Origin: an uncultured Flavobacteriia bacterium
GTDB taxonomy: Bacteria; Bacteroidota; Bacteroidia; Flavobacteriales_D; Crocinitomicaceae
Direction: 5' to 3'
Assembly: GCA_937975705.1 (NCBI GenBank)
Contig: CALJTX010000034.1
Location: forward strand, 1 to 51,151
DNA length: 51,151 nucleotides
Shown: piece by piece, positions 24,211 through 32,465 of the stretch
How positions within the stretch are numbered: the first letter of the stretch is position 1
Layout: each line of letters opens with the position of its first letter
Notes under the pieces: model-generated
Databases searched by the model: none
Told to the model about the DNA's origin: nothing
The model's input: the letters and a program-made list of their open reading frames with translations, nothing else
Made by a program: the position numbers and the translations under genes

Positions 24211-25419
24211 ATCAGGATTTTCATTTTCATCGATGAGTTTTTGCCAATTGTAGTTGGGATCATCGGCGTCAAATAAAATGGCTTTGTATTCGCCTTCTGA
24301 GATTTCGTAACGCAATACTTCTTCTCCGGTGTAGGCTTCGATAGCGTCTAGAAGCGGTTGTTCGTCTTTGCTGCAAAAAGAGAGCGCTTGCCCTAGCGCA
24401 TTGCCCCTACCCGTTCGGCCACAGCGGTGTACGTAGTTTTCAGGGTTGTCGGGAAGGTCGTAGTTGATGACGTATTCCATATTGGGAATGTCGATGCCGC
24501 GTGCGGCAACATCGGTGGTAATGAGCACTTGATTTTTAGCTTCTCTGAATCGTTCTAAAAGCGCAAATCTTTCGTTTTGAGGTACACCGCCATGCAAAGC
24601 CTCCGCATGCACACCAACGCGCTCCATGGCCTTTACGATTCTTTCGACTCGCACTTTTGTTCGAGCAAATACCAAAAAACGCGCCTCAGGGTATTCGCCG
24701 ATCATGTTTTCCAAGAAAAACCGTTTGTCGTCCATTTCGATGAAGGCAACGGCGTGCTGTACATTTTTCGAAACCGGGTTTTGTGGAGACAACTGAATGC
24801 GGATGGCTGAGCGCACGACGTCGTAAGCCAAGGACTTGATTTTTTTGTCGATGGTCGCTGTAAAAAATAACGTTTGGTGCTTGGCTGGTATTTTTTTGAT
24901 GATGTCTTGAATGTCCTTGTTGAAACCGAGATCGAGCATGAGGTCGGCTTCATCGAGCACGAGGGTATGAACGCCTGACACATCGAGATGGCCCTGCGAG
25001 ATGAGGTCAAACATGCGGCCCGGGGTGGCAATAAGAACCTCCGCACCTACTTGTAATTGCTTGATCTGCGCTTCTTGCTCAACGCCGCCATACAAACCAA
25101 TGACTTTAACTTTGGTCTGGGCGCCAATTTGTTCAAAAACCCCTGTAATTTGCTGCGCGAGCTCGCGTGTAGGCACCAAAACAATACAGCGAATTTGAAT
25201 GGAGTTGGTGGCTTGTTTTTTATATTTAAGTAGTTTATTGAGCACTGGAATGACAAACGCAGCGGTTTTACCTGTTCCAGTTTGGGCCACTGCCATTACA
25301 TCTTCTCCGTCCAAGATATGTTTTATGGCACGGTATTGGATGTCGGTCGGGCGTCTGAAACCGAGCACCTCGAGTTGGTCCTTTATTTTTTGATCGATAT
25401 GATAGTCTTCGAATTTCAT
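24196..25419 (-). CDS. DEAD-box RNA helicase
   Basis: A 407-residue ATP-dependent RNA helicase of the DEAD family that unwinds short RNA duplexes, for example in ribosome assembly or mRNA decay. All core motifs are present: Q motif FRRPTDIQ, motif I AQTGTGKT (45-52), Ia PTRELAQQ, Ib TPGR, II DEAD in LDEADLML, III FTATI (usually SAT), and VI HRCGRTGRG. The C-terminal tail is short and acidic and has no RNA-binding extension, so it is a minimal RhlE-like or DbpA-like helicase; the exact subgroup is not clear. The promoter element TATCTTTG lies 5 bases before the ATG. Confidence 0.95.
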   Translation of the reverse strand: MKFEDYHIDQKIKDQLEVLGFRRPTDIQYRAIKHILDGEDVMAVAQTGTGKTAAFVIPVLNKLLKYKKQATNSIQIRCIVLVPTRELAQQITGVFEQIGAQTKVKVIGLYGGVEQEAQIKQLQVGAEVLIATPGRMFDLISQGHLDVSGVHTLVLDEADLMLDLGFNKDIQDIIKKIPAKHQTLFFTATIDKKIKSLAYDVVRSAIRIQLSPQNPVSKNVQHAVAFIEMDDKRFFLENMIGEYPEARFLVFARTKVRVERIVKAMERVGVHAEALHGGVPQNERFALLERFREAKNQVLITTDVAARGIDIPNMEYVINYDLPDNPENYVHRCGRTGRGNALGQALSFCSKDEQPLLDAIEAYTGEEVLRYEISEGEYKAILFDADDPNYNWQKLIDENENPDFWGD

Positions 25420-25424
25420 TGCAA

Positions 25425-25432
25425 CAAAGATA
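25425..25432 (-). promoter_or_regulatory. -7 promoter element for the helicase gene
   Basis: The reverse strand reads TATCTTTG, the strongest form of the Bacteroidota -7 consensus. The predicted start of transcription (about 25421) is only about two bases from the ATG at 25419, so the mRNA could be nearly leaderless. Confidence 0.6.
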
Positions 25433-25451
25433 CGACTTATAATAAAGCGCT

Positions 25452-25459
25452 TAATTTTG
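25452..25459 (+). promoter_or_regulatory. -7 promoter element for the MuiA-family gene
   Basis: TAATTTTG is a full match to TAnnTTTG, 66 bases upstream of the ATG at 25526. It is divergent from the helicase promoter; the two elements are 19 bases apart. Confidence 0.5.
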
Positions 25460-25525
25460 TATATATTAGGACAAATATCAAAATTGAAAATCCAAATAAA
25501 CTCCCAATCAAATCAAAATAAAACC

Positions 25526-27226
25526 ATGAAAATCAAGTTCCTATTCAGCTTTGCACTACTCAGTTTTGCGCTTTTTGCCAACGAACCGCTCACCGTTAAA
25601 GGCCCGCTCACTGGCGTAACCGTTTACATGCAAGGGGCGCAGCTCCAACACAAAGCCAACTACACCATCAAAGCGGGTGTCAGCGAAGTCATTGTAGAAG
25701 GCATTTCGCCACAAATTTCACCGAGTACCATTCAGGTAAAAGCCACTGGTGCCGTCGTGATCCTCGATTCTAAATACGAATTTTACTATCCGCAGCCAAC
25801 AAACAACTCAACAACAGGCGAATTACCTCCCAAAATCAGAGCCGCCATTAAAGCATTAGAAGATTCTGTCATTTTGGTCAATTTTGAGCTGCGCGACATC
25901 AGCGACGAAATTGAAGTGTTGGTAGCTGCGCGCAAAATCATCATCTCAAATGGTGCAGTAAAAGGCCAAGGTAAAGTCAATGACAGCATTCAATTATTGA
26001 AATCTACGGTAGATTATTACACCACAAAAGTGTCTGAGCTCAACAAAAAAATCAGCGCCTTAGACCGTCAAAAAGTCAAAAAATCTGACCTGATCTCCAT
26101 CCTAGATACCCGACTCAACGACCTGCGCAATTACGCCGAACAAAACAACCCAACACCTGAAATCAAAGGGGTTCCGCGCATCGTCATTACCTTCATGGCC
26201 AAAGAAGCAGCGACAGGCAAAATAGAGCTCTCTTATTTGGCTTCCAATGCTGGCTGGACACCACTTTACGACATCCGCAGCGAAGCAGCTTCAGGTAAAA
26301 TCAGCCTCACTTACAAAGCGCAAGTGCGCCAACAAACCGGCTTAGACTGGAACGACGTCAAACTCAGCATCTCGACCAACAACCCCTACGCCAACAAAAC
26401 CAAGCCAGAGCTCAGCCCTTGGTATATCGACTATCAAGAATACCGCAAAGACCTCTCAGAAAAAGCCAAACAACGTTCCGCTGCTTATGGCTACGATGAT
26501 GCAGCTCAATCTGTAAACACCTCCGCCATGAACATGGGTTTTATGTACAGTACACAAGGAAATGGTATCGTACAACAAGAAGCGCTGGGTGCAGAAGCGT
26601 TCACCACAATTGTTCAACAACTCATTTCAGCTGAATTTAAAATTGACCTCAACTACAGCATCGCATCCGACAACCAAAACCGCATGGTACTCGTCAAGCA
26701 AACCGAACTCAACACGAGCTTCCGTTACTTTGCTGTTCCGAAGTTAGACCCGGGTGTGTATTTGGTAGCACAAATGACCAAACTAGACGAACTCCAGTTG
26801 GTTCCGGCCACGGCCAATATTTTCTTTGACGGCACGTACATCGGTGAAACCTATCTCGACCCCACCACAATGGATGACACACTCAATTTATCCTTAGGGA
26901 AAGACCCGAACATTGTTGTCAAACGTACCCTACTCAAAGACCAAAGCAAAGAGCGCATCATTCAAGACAAAAAGGAACGCAATTTTGCATACAACATCGA
27001 AGTGCGCAACCTCAAGTCTTCTGAAATAGACCTGATCATTCAAGATCAAGTTCCGCTCACTACCAACCCTGAAATCACCATCGAAAAATCCAATTTAGGA
27101 AAAGGAACACTCGATGATAAAACAGGACTTATTGAGTGGAAACTGAAGCTAAAAGCCAAAGAAAACCTCAACTTTGAATATGACTTCAAAGTACGCCATC
27201 CTAAAGATAAGATCGTACAGATCTAA
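25526..27226 (+). CDS. Mucoidy inhibitor MuiA-family (DUF4139/DUF4140) exported protein
   Basis: A 566-residue protein with a signal peptide (1-17, ending ALFAN). An N-terminal DUF4140 domain (GPLTGVTVYMQGAQLQHKAN to about residue 115) is followed by a coiled-coil-like linker (115-200) and a C-terminal DUF4139 domain (about 205-566) with LSYLASNAGWTPLYDIRSE, QQTGLDWNDVKLSIST, and a closing LIEWKLKLKAKENLNFEYDFKVRHP. This is the MuiA-family architecture. Length and order are normal. The biochemical role is unknown; the family name comes from a phenotype on capsule production. The frame opens earlier at 25457, but the ATG at 25526 starts the signal peptide. Confidence 0.9.
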   Translation: MKIKFLFSFALLSFALFANEPLTVKGPLTGVTVYMQGAQLQHKANYTIKAGVSEVIVEGISPQISPSTIQVKATGAVVILDSKYEFYYPQPTNNSTTGELPPKIRAAIKALEDSVILVNFELRDISDEIEVLVAARKIIISNGAVKGQGKVNDSIQLLKSTVDYYTTKVSELNKKISALDRQKVKKSDLISILDTRLNDLRNYAEQNNPTPEIKGVPRIVITFMAKEAATGKIELSYLASNAGWTPLYDIRSEAASGKISLTYKAQVRQQTGLDWNDVKLSISTNNPYANKTKPELSPWYIDYQEYRKDLSEKAKQRSAAYGYDDAAQSVNTSAMNMGFMYSTQGNGIVQQEALGAEAFTTIVQQLISAEFKIDLNYSIASDNQNRMVLVKQTELNTSFRYFAVPKLDPGVYLVAQMTKLDELQLVPATANIFFDGTYIGETYLDPTTMDDTLNLSLGKDPNIVVKRTLLKDQSKERIIQDKKERNFAYNIEVRNLKSSEIDLIIQDQVPLTTNPEITIEKSNLGKGTLDDKTGLIEWKLKLKAKENLNFEYDFKVRHPKDKIVQI

Positions 27227-27251
27227 ATAACAACAAGAAAAAAATAAGGGC

Positions 27252-27287
27252 AATACCGTCGTTACTCACTGATGTAGCGGCGGTATT
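27252..27287 (-). terminator. Possible terminator hairpin at the end of the DUF4476 gene
   Basis: AATACCGTCG (27252-27261) pairs with CGGCGGTATT (27278-27287) with one G-T wobble and a 16-base loop. It overlaps the last codons of the reverse-strand gene, and a T-run follows about seven bases later on that strand. The large loop makes this weak. Confidence 0.3.
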
Positions 27288-28452
27288 CCATTTTACTGCT
27301 GTCAAAAGTGAGTTTTTTAGCAAGCTCTCCGGCGTTGGCGCGGTCTGTTAAACGGTCGGACAAATACTTGGCGGCCTCCAAGCGATTTTCATCGAAAGTG
27401 TACAAATCCAATAATTGTGCAGCCTGAGCAGTCGTCAGGCATGTTTTATTCAAGCCCAACTTTAAGGCCTCCAAACGGTCGTCTTCAAAAGATTGATCTT
27501 GCAATTCTGCTTTGAAAGCCTCCAAACGGTTCATGGTTTGGGTACAGTTCACAAAGTGTCCTTGTTGCTGATTTTGAATGACTTGTTGTTGTTGTTGTTG
27601 TTGTTGTGAGACTTGGGTATTTGTTTGGCCTTGAACTGGTTGATTTGCACCACTTTGATTGATGTTGATATTGGAATTCAAACCCACTCCAGAAGTTGTG
27701 CTTGCGCTCGAAGTACTCACTGTTGAGCTCGAAGATGTGGTGGTTGTAGTCGTTGTTTCGCTGACGGTTGTTCCGGCTCCAAGACCTGTTCCAGAAGCAT
27801 TGGCATTGAGGTTGACATTCATGCCTCCTACTGACAAATTCATATTTAAATTGACGTTTTCATCGGGCATAGTACCTGTAGTTGTGGTGGTAGTGGTCGT
27901 ATGCGAAGTTTGAATAGTTGTATTTGGTGTTTCTTGAACATTCATGTTCATATTGACACCCGTCGCATTTCCGGTTCCTGTTGTTTGAGTCGTAGTGCTT
28001 GTTTGAACTGGAAGGGTCTGTGTAATTTGAGTTGCCGCTGCGTTTTGATTGGAAATTGAATTGACAACAACCGCATCTGAATAAACCGCTGCATCACTCG
28101 GACGATACACTACAGCCTCTTGAATGACACCATGAGTGGGCTCTTGACCAATCAATTGCAGTTTTCCTTTTCCTTTTTTGAAAATGATGCGGGCCGTGAT
28201 GTCGTAAGGCGCATCGATCATGAAGTTTTTGTCTATATCTGGCGTCTTGCCATCGGCAAAAATGACTTTAACGGCATAGCTGCCATTTTTGATTTGCCCC
28301 ACTTGAACGTTTGTTTCGGGTTTAGAATTCTGGCGAATGCCATTCAAGACGACATAAAATTGCTGACCATTGTTATTGAAAATACTGAGGTTACTTTGTG
28401 CAAAAAGTGCAGAACCTGTCAAAAACAGTAGCAAAAAGAAGGATGTTTTCAT
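27262..28452 (-). CDS. Exported DUF4476 protein with low-complexity Thr/Asn/Gln linker
   Basis: A 396-residue protein with a signal peptide (1-18, ending ALFAQ) and an N-terminal beta domain (20-110: NGQQFYVVLNGIRQN, YDITARIIFKKGKGKL). A very long low-complexity linker follows (about 125-295) with runs of Thr, Ser, Asn-x-Asn motifs (NVNLNMNLSVGGMNVNLN) and a Gln run. The end is a C-terminal DUF4476 domain (about 300-396: MNRLEAFKAELQDQSFEDDR, LLDLYTFDENRLEAAKYL). DUF4476 is a small helical domain common in Bacteroidota exported proteins. The frame opens further upstream but the ATG at 28452 gives the signal peptide. Function unknown. Confidence 0.85.
   Translation of the reverse strand: MKTSFFLLLFLTGSALFAQSNLSIFNNNGQQFYVVLNGIRQNSKPETNVQVGQIKNGSYAVKVIFADGKTPDIDKNFMIDAPYDITARIIFKKGKGKLQLIGQEPTHGVIQEAVVYRPSDAAVYSDAVVVNSISNQNAAATQITQTLPVQTSTTTQTTGTGNATGVNMNMNVQETPNTTIQTSHTTTTTTTTGTMPDENVNLNMNLSVGGMNVNLNANASGTGLGAGTTVSETTTTTTTSSSSTVSTSSASTTSGVGLNSNININQSGANQPVQGQTNTQVSQQQQQQQQVIQNQQQGHFVNCTQTMNRLEAFKAELQDQSFEDDRLEALKLGLNKTCLTTAQAAQLLDLYTFDENRLEAAKYLSDRLTDRANAGELAKKLTFDSSKMEYRRYISE
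27583..27606. repeat. (TTG)8 trinucleotide tract encoding poly-Gln
   Basis: Eight perfect TTG units on the forward strand read as CAA (Gln) codons on the coding strand. Copy-number change would keep the frame and only lengthen or shorten the Gln run in the linker of the DUF4476 protein. Confidence 0.85.
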
Positions 28453-28523
28453 TAGAATCAATTTTTTGTCAAAGAAAACGAAAAATTTGAAAGGATACAA
28501 AAACGCAGACCCACGCTTTTTTC

Positions 28524-28531
28524 TAACTTCG
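28524..28531 (+). promoter_or_regulatory. -7-like promoter element for the exonuclease/GIY-YIG gene
   Basis: TAACTTCG is one mismatch from TAnnTTTG and lies 5 bases before the ATG at 28537, giving a predicted leader of about two bases. Confidence 0.4.
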
Positions 28532-28536
28532 TAGAC

Positions 28537-29922
28537 ATGAATTATGTAATTGTCGATGTTGAAACTACAGGTGGCCACACCAAAGACTCCAAAATCACGG
28601 AGCTCGCCATGTACAAACACGACGGCAAACAAGTCATCGATCACTTTCAAAGCTTAGTCGATCCTGAGCAAGAAATCCCAGAATTTATTGTGCGGCTCAC
28701 TGGCATTACCGACAAAATGGTGTCTGGAGCCCCCAAATTTTATGAACTCGCCAAGCAAATCTTGGAATTTTGTGAAGGTTGTACTTTTGTGGCGCACAAT
28801 GTCGCTTTTGACTACGGCATGTTCAAGAGTGAATTCAAGCGCTTGGGTTATGAATTCAGAATGCCACAACTTTGCACCGTTCGGGCTGCACGCATCGTGT
28901 TGCCGGGCCATGCATCGTACAGTTTAGGTAAAATCTGTGCAGACCTCGGTATTCCCAATGCAGCTCGGCACCGCGCCGATGGCGACGCAAAAGCGACGGC
29001 ACAACTCTTTACCATTTTAATTGAAACCGACAAAAATCAGCTACAAACTTTTGTGCAAGATGTACTCAATCCCAAATCGGTACATCCCAACCTAAGTTTA
29101 GAAAGCATCGAGGAACTTCCCAATAAAACAGGTATCTATAAACTTTACAACGAGTTCAACCAGCTCATTTACGTTGGCAAAAGTATCCATATCAAAAAGC
29201 GCATCGAACAACACCTGCGCAACCACAAAACAGCCAAAGGGCTCAAAATGATTCAAGATATTTGCCGAGTTGAATACGAACTCACTGGCTCTGAGCTGAT
29301 AGCCATGTTGCTTGAATCCAATCTCATCAAAGAACACAAGCCTCTCTATAACCGCAAGTTGCGCAAAAGCTTGTTTCCTTTCGGGCTCTACGATCAGCAA
29401 GATTTCGACGGCTATATTCGGCTCAAAATAGAAAGTACTGCTAAAAAGGACGAAGAGCCATTAATGCAGTTTACCACAAAAAAAGAAGCGCAATCCTACC
29501 TCGAACACCTCGCAGGCAAGCTCGAATTGTGTCAAAAACTCTGCTACCTCTACCCTACACAAGGTGCTTGTTTTCACTACACCATTGCGCAATGCAAAGG
29601 CGCTTGCGTTCAAGAAGAAGACCCTGCAGCCTACAACGCGAGGGTTCAGCAATACATCGACCAACTACAATTCAACGGCGACACCTTCTTTTTGGTAGAC
29701 AAAGGCCGAAACAAAGGAGAAAAAAGCTTGGTCTGGATAGAAAATGGCATTTACAGAGGTTTTGGTTATGCACCGTTTCATTTTCACGGCAAAGAACCGC
29801 TGCATTGGGCGCGTTACATCAATGTGGAAAAAGAAAACCGCGACAGCAAAACCATTGTGCATCAGTTCATGCTCAAACCTACCGGACAAAGACGCATCGA
29901 CCTCAATTCAAGCGCTCAATGA
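28537..29922 (+). CDS. DnaQ-type exonuclease fused to GIY-YIG (UvrC/Cho-like) nuclease
   Basis: A 461-residue two-nuclease protein. Residues 1-165 are a DEDDh 3'-5' exonuclease: VDVETTG (Asp7, Glu9), AHNVAFDYGMF (Asp92) and HRADGDA (His145, Asp150). Residues 196-275 are a GIY-YIG endonuclease domain: TGIYKLYN, IYVGKS, then LLESNLIKEHKPLYNRKLR. This is the same domain as at the start of UvrC and Cho. A Cys-rich segment (CQKLCYLYPTQGACFHY, then CKGACV) near 340-370 resembles the UvrC Cys region and could bind metal. The fusion suggests incision next to a lesion plus trimming of the end, in excision repair. It overlaps the next gene by 4 bases (ATGA). Confidence 0.92.
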   Translation: MNYVIVDVETTGGHTKDSKITELAMYKHDGKQVIDHFQSLVDPEQEIPEFIVRLTGITDKMVSGAPKFYELAKQILEFCEGCTFVAHNVAFDYGMFKSEFKRLGYEFRMPQLCTVRAARIVLPGHASYSLGKICADLGIPNAARHRADGDAKATAQLFTILIETDKNQLQTFVQDVLNPKSVHPNLSLESIEELPNKTGIYKLYNEFNQLIYVGKSIHIKKRIEQHLRNHKTAKGLKMIQDICRVEYELTGSELIAMLLESNLIKEHKPLYNRKLRKSLFPFGLYDQQDFDGYIRLKIESTAKKDEEPLMQFTTKKEAQSYLEHLAGKLELCQKLCYLYPTQGACFHYTIAQCKGACVQEEDPAAYNARVQQYIDQLQFNGDTFFLVDKGRNKGEKSLVWIENGIYRGFGYAPFHFHGKEPLHWARYINVEKENRDSKTIVHQFMLKPTGQRRIDLNSSAQ

Positions 29923-30710
29923 CCACTGTCAATACAGGAAAACTCACATTTTTGGGTTCGGGAACCTCACAAGGAGTACCGGTCATTGCCTGCACTTGCC
30001 CCACTTGTTTGTCTACCGACACCAAAGACCAGCGCCTGCGTGCAAGTGTTTTACTCGAATTTCCAGAACTCACAATTGCAATTGATGCCGGCCCCGATTT
30101 CAGACAACAAATGCTGCGCGCAAAAGTCAGGCACCTCGATGCAATTTTATTGACCCACGAACACAAAGACCACATTGCAGGCCTCGACGACATCCGCGCA
30201 TTCAATTACCAACAACAAGCCGATTTTCCGATTTACTGCACGCCAAAAGTAGAAATGGCGCTCAAGCGCGAATTTTACTATGCTTTTGAGGCCAATCCTT
30301 ACCCAGGGGTGCCTCGTTTTGAGATCCGACACCTTGATGTGGAGCGCTTTCAAATAGGCAGCTATTCCGTTGATGCCATTGAAGTTTGGCACCATCAAAT
30401 GCAAGTACTGGGTTTTCGTTTTGGCAAGTTAGCCTACATTACCGACGCCAAAACCGTTCACGCACTCGAGAAAGCCAAACTCCAAGACTTAGATATCCTG
30501 ATCATCAATGCGCTGCACCTTTATCCACATCCTTCGCACTTCAATTTAGCCGAAGCATTGGATTTCATTGCCGAGATCAAGCCCAAACAAAGTTACCTGA
30601 CGCACATTTCGCATCTATTTGGCCTACACGAACAAATCAACGAAACGCTCCCAGCAAATGTCCAGTTAGCTTACGATGGATTGGTACTTCATTTCAATTA
30701 TTCAGCTTAA
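29919..30710 (+). CDS. PhnP-like metallo-beta-lactamase fold phosphodiesterase/hydrolase
   Basis: A 263-residue cytosolic MBL-fold hydrolase. FLGSGTSQGVPVIACTCPTC at the start is the PhnP/tRNase Z-like opening with its structural cysteines. LTHEHKDHIAGLDD is the HxHxDH metal motif. ITDAKTV and LTHISHLFGLHE supply the later metal ligands. Relatives hydrolyse cyclic phosphodiesters, but the annotation in Bacteroidota is generic. The longer open frame from 29529 is antiparallel noise over the nuclease gene; the ATG at 29919 overlaps the nuclease stop. It is probably co-transcribed with the nuclease and the two acyltransferases. Confidence 0.88.
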   Translation: MTTVNTGKLTFLGSGTSQGVPVIACTCPTCLSTDTKDQRLRASVLLEFPELTIAIDAGPDFRQQMLRAKVRHLDAILLTHEHKDHIAGLDDIRAFNYQQQADFPIYCTPKVEMALKREFYYAFEANPYPGVPRFEIRHLDVERFQIGSYSVDAIEVWHHQMQVLGFRFGKLAYITDAKTVHALEKAKLQDLDILIINALHLYPHPSHFNLAEALDFIAEIKPKQSYLTHISHLFGLHEQINETLPANVQLAYDGLVLHFNYSA

Positions 30711-30719
30711 TTTTACCCC

Positions 30720-31553
30720 ATGTCTAAACAAGATTTAATTGACATTGAGGCACTCATCAAAAGCAAAAACCCAAGTTTGCTCAAGTGGTTGCCGCGCTTT
30801 GTCATTGCCTTCTTGAAACGCAAACTGCACCAAGACGAAATCAATGCCTTTTTGAGGGCCAGCGGTCATCTCCAAGACCACGCATTTTGCGAGGCTATTG
30901 TCAACTATTTCGAGATAAAGATAGACATCAAAGGTTTAGAAAATATTCCAGAAACCGGCGGGGCTATCCTCGCTTTGAACCACCCGCTTGGGGGCATGGA
31001 CGGTATTGCACTCATTCACGCACTGCGTGAAAAGCGACCCGATGTAGCTTTAATTGTCAATGATTTGTTGCTCAATCTCAAGCAACTTTCCAACTTATTT
31101 GTAGGCATCAATAAATTTGGTCGCAATGACGGCGGGGTGCGCAAAAATATCCGCAGCGCCTTTGAAAAAGAACAAGCCGTGATCATTTTCCCTGCAGGAA
31201 TGGTGACGCGCATTCACAAAGGCCAAATTATTGAACCTGAGTGGAAAAAAACTTTCGTAACCTACGCGCGTGAATTAAATAGACCGATCATTCCAATCTA
31301 TATAGAAGGGCGCTTGTCCAAGCCATTTTACCGCGTCAATCGCTGGCGCAAACGCCTTGGCATCAAAGCGAATATCGAGATGTTTTTACTCGCAGACGAA
31401 ATGTATAAACAAAAAAAGGGTAAAATTGCGTTTGTGGTAGGTGCACCCCTCACCCCTCAACATCTTCCTGCCGAACTCAACGATTACGAAGCTGCCAATT
31501 GGGTAAAAAATCATGTGTACAGTCTAAAACCAACCGATGAAAACAATCATTGA
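30720..31553 (+). CDS. PlsC-like O-acyltransferase (probable aminolipid second step)
   Basis: A 277-residue membrane-associated acyltransferase of the lysophospholipid acyltransferase (PlsC) superfamily. The catalytic block is LNHPLGGMDG, which spaces the His and Asp by five residues, rather than the four of HX4D in classic PlsC. VIFPAGMVTR is the block III-like glycerol-phosphate motif, and PIIPIYIEGR is block IV. The next gene is an Acetyltransf_5 N-acyltransferase, overlapping by 17 bases. The pair matches the two halves of OlsF, and the GlsA/GlsB pair of Bacteroides, so this enzyme probably adds the second, ester-linked fatty acid to an N-acyl amino acid (ornithine, glycine or similar) to make an aminolipid. 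Confidence 0.85.
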   Translation: MSKQDLIDIEALIKSKNPSLLKWLPRFVIAFLKRKLHQDEINAFLRASGHLQDHAFCEAIVNYFEIKIDIKGLENIPETGGAILALNHPLGGMDGIALIHALREKRPDVALIVNDLLLNLKQLSNLFVGINKFGRNDGGVRKNIRSAFEKEQAVIIFPAGMVTRIHKGQIIEPEWKKTFVTYARELNRPIIPIYIEGRLSKPFYRVNRWRKRLGIKANIEMFLLADEMYKQKKGKIAFVVGAPLTPQHLPAELNDYEAANWVKNHVYSLKPTDENNH

Positions 31554-32448
31554 CCCTATTGACCGCAATTTATTGCGCCAGGAATTGAATAGTGAACGTT
31601 TTTTGCGCACCACCCGCAAAGGAGGTAATGAAATCTACCGCGTCAATGCCGCAAATGCACCTGCCGTTTTGCAAGAAATCGGGCGCTTGCGCGAACTCAC
31701 ATTTAGAGCAGCCGGCGGCGGAACCGGCGAAGAACAAGACCTTGACGCACACGACTTCGGACCTTATGCCTATGACCAACTCATTGTTTGGTCTGTGGAA
31801 GACCAAGAAATCATCGGCGGCTACCGCTACAAAATTTGTGCAGACGCCAAAGATGAATACGACACCTTTCAATTGTCTACAACCCACTACTTTGAATTCA
31901 GTGACGCATTCAAAACCAATTTTTTGCCTTATACCATTGAGTTGGGTAGAAGTTGGGTACAGCCCAATTTTCAGCCAAATGTGAATCCTAAAAAAGGTTT
32001 ATTTGCACTCGATAACATTTGGGATGGCCTTGGTGCACTCATTCGCTTTTATCCGCAAATCAAGTATTTCTTTGGAAAAGTAACCATGTATCCAGACTAC
32101 GACCGCGAGAGCAGAGATTTCTTGCTACAGTTTTTACACCACTTTTTTCAAGACCCAGATCAGCTCATTAAGGCGTATCACCCCTTAGATTTCCGTTCCA
32201 GTTCGGACTACACACCGCTCGTTTCGGGCCTAGACTTCAAAGAAGCATTTAAAGTACTCAATCAATTTGTAAGAGATCGCGGCACGTTTATTCCGCCGCT
32301 CATGAACATTTACATGAACCTCTCTCCCACGATGCGCACTTTTGACACAGCAGTCAATGCCGATTTTGGCGCGGTAGAAGAAACGGCTATTTTGGTAACG
32401 ATAGACGACATCTACTTAGAAAAGAAAGAAAGACACCTTACCTTTTAA
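31537..32448 (+). CDS. Acetyltransf_5 (hemolysin/OlsB/GlsB-type) N-acyltransferase
   Basis: A 303-residue GNAT-fold protein of the Acetyltransf_5 group. Conserved segments are IGRLRELTFRAAGGGTGEEQ (a little longer than usual), DQLIVWSVEDQEIIGGYRY, and LPYTIELGRSWVQPNFQP. Its relatives transfer a 3-hydroxy fatty acid from acyl carrier protein to the amino group of ornithine or glycine. With the adjacent O-acyltransferase it probably makes an N-acyl amino acid lipid for the membranes. The 17-base overlap with the previous gene implies tight co-expression. Which amino acid is used cannot be read from sequence. Confidence 0.85.
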   Translation: MKTIIDPIDRNLLRQELNSERFLRTTRKGGNEIYRVNAANAPAVLQEIGRLRELTFRAAGGGTGEEQDLDAHDFGPYAYDQLIVWSVEDQEIIGGYRYKICADAKDEYDTFQLSTTHYFEFSDAFKTNFLPYTIELGRSWVQPNFQPNVNPKKGLFALDNIWDGLGALIRFYPQIKYFFGKVTMYPDYDRESRDFLLQFLHHFFQDPDQLIKAYHPLDFRSSSDYTPLVSGLDFKEAFKVLNQFVRDRGTFIPPLMNIYMNLSPTMRTFDTAVNADFGAVEETAILVTIDDIYLEKKERHLTF

Positions 32449-32465
32449 TTCAAACTAGGTTTGGT

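Noticed and set aside
27583..27606. TTG repeats as part of a CRISPR array or phase-variation switch
   Set aside because: It is a simple trinucleotide tract in frame within a gene; there are no spacers, and slippage would not shift the frame.
29529..29918. Upstream extension of the PhnP-like frame
   Set aside because: It overlaps the nuclease gene in another frame; the MBL domain starts at 29919.
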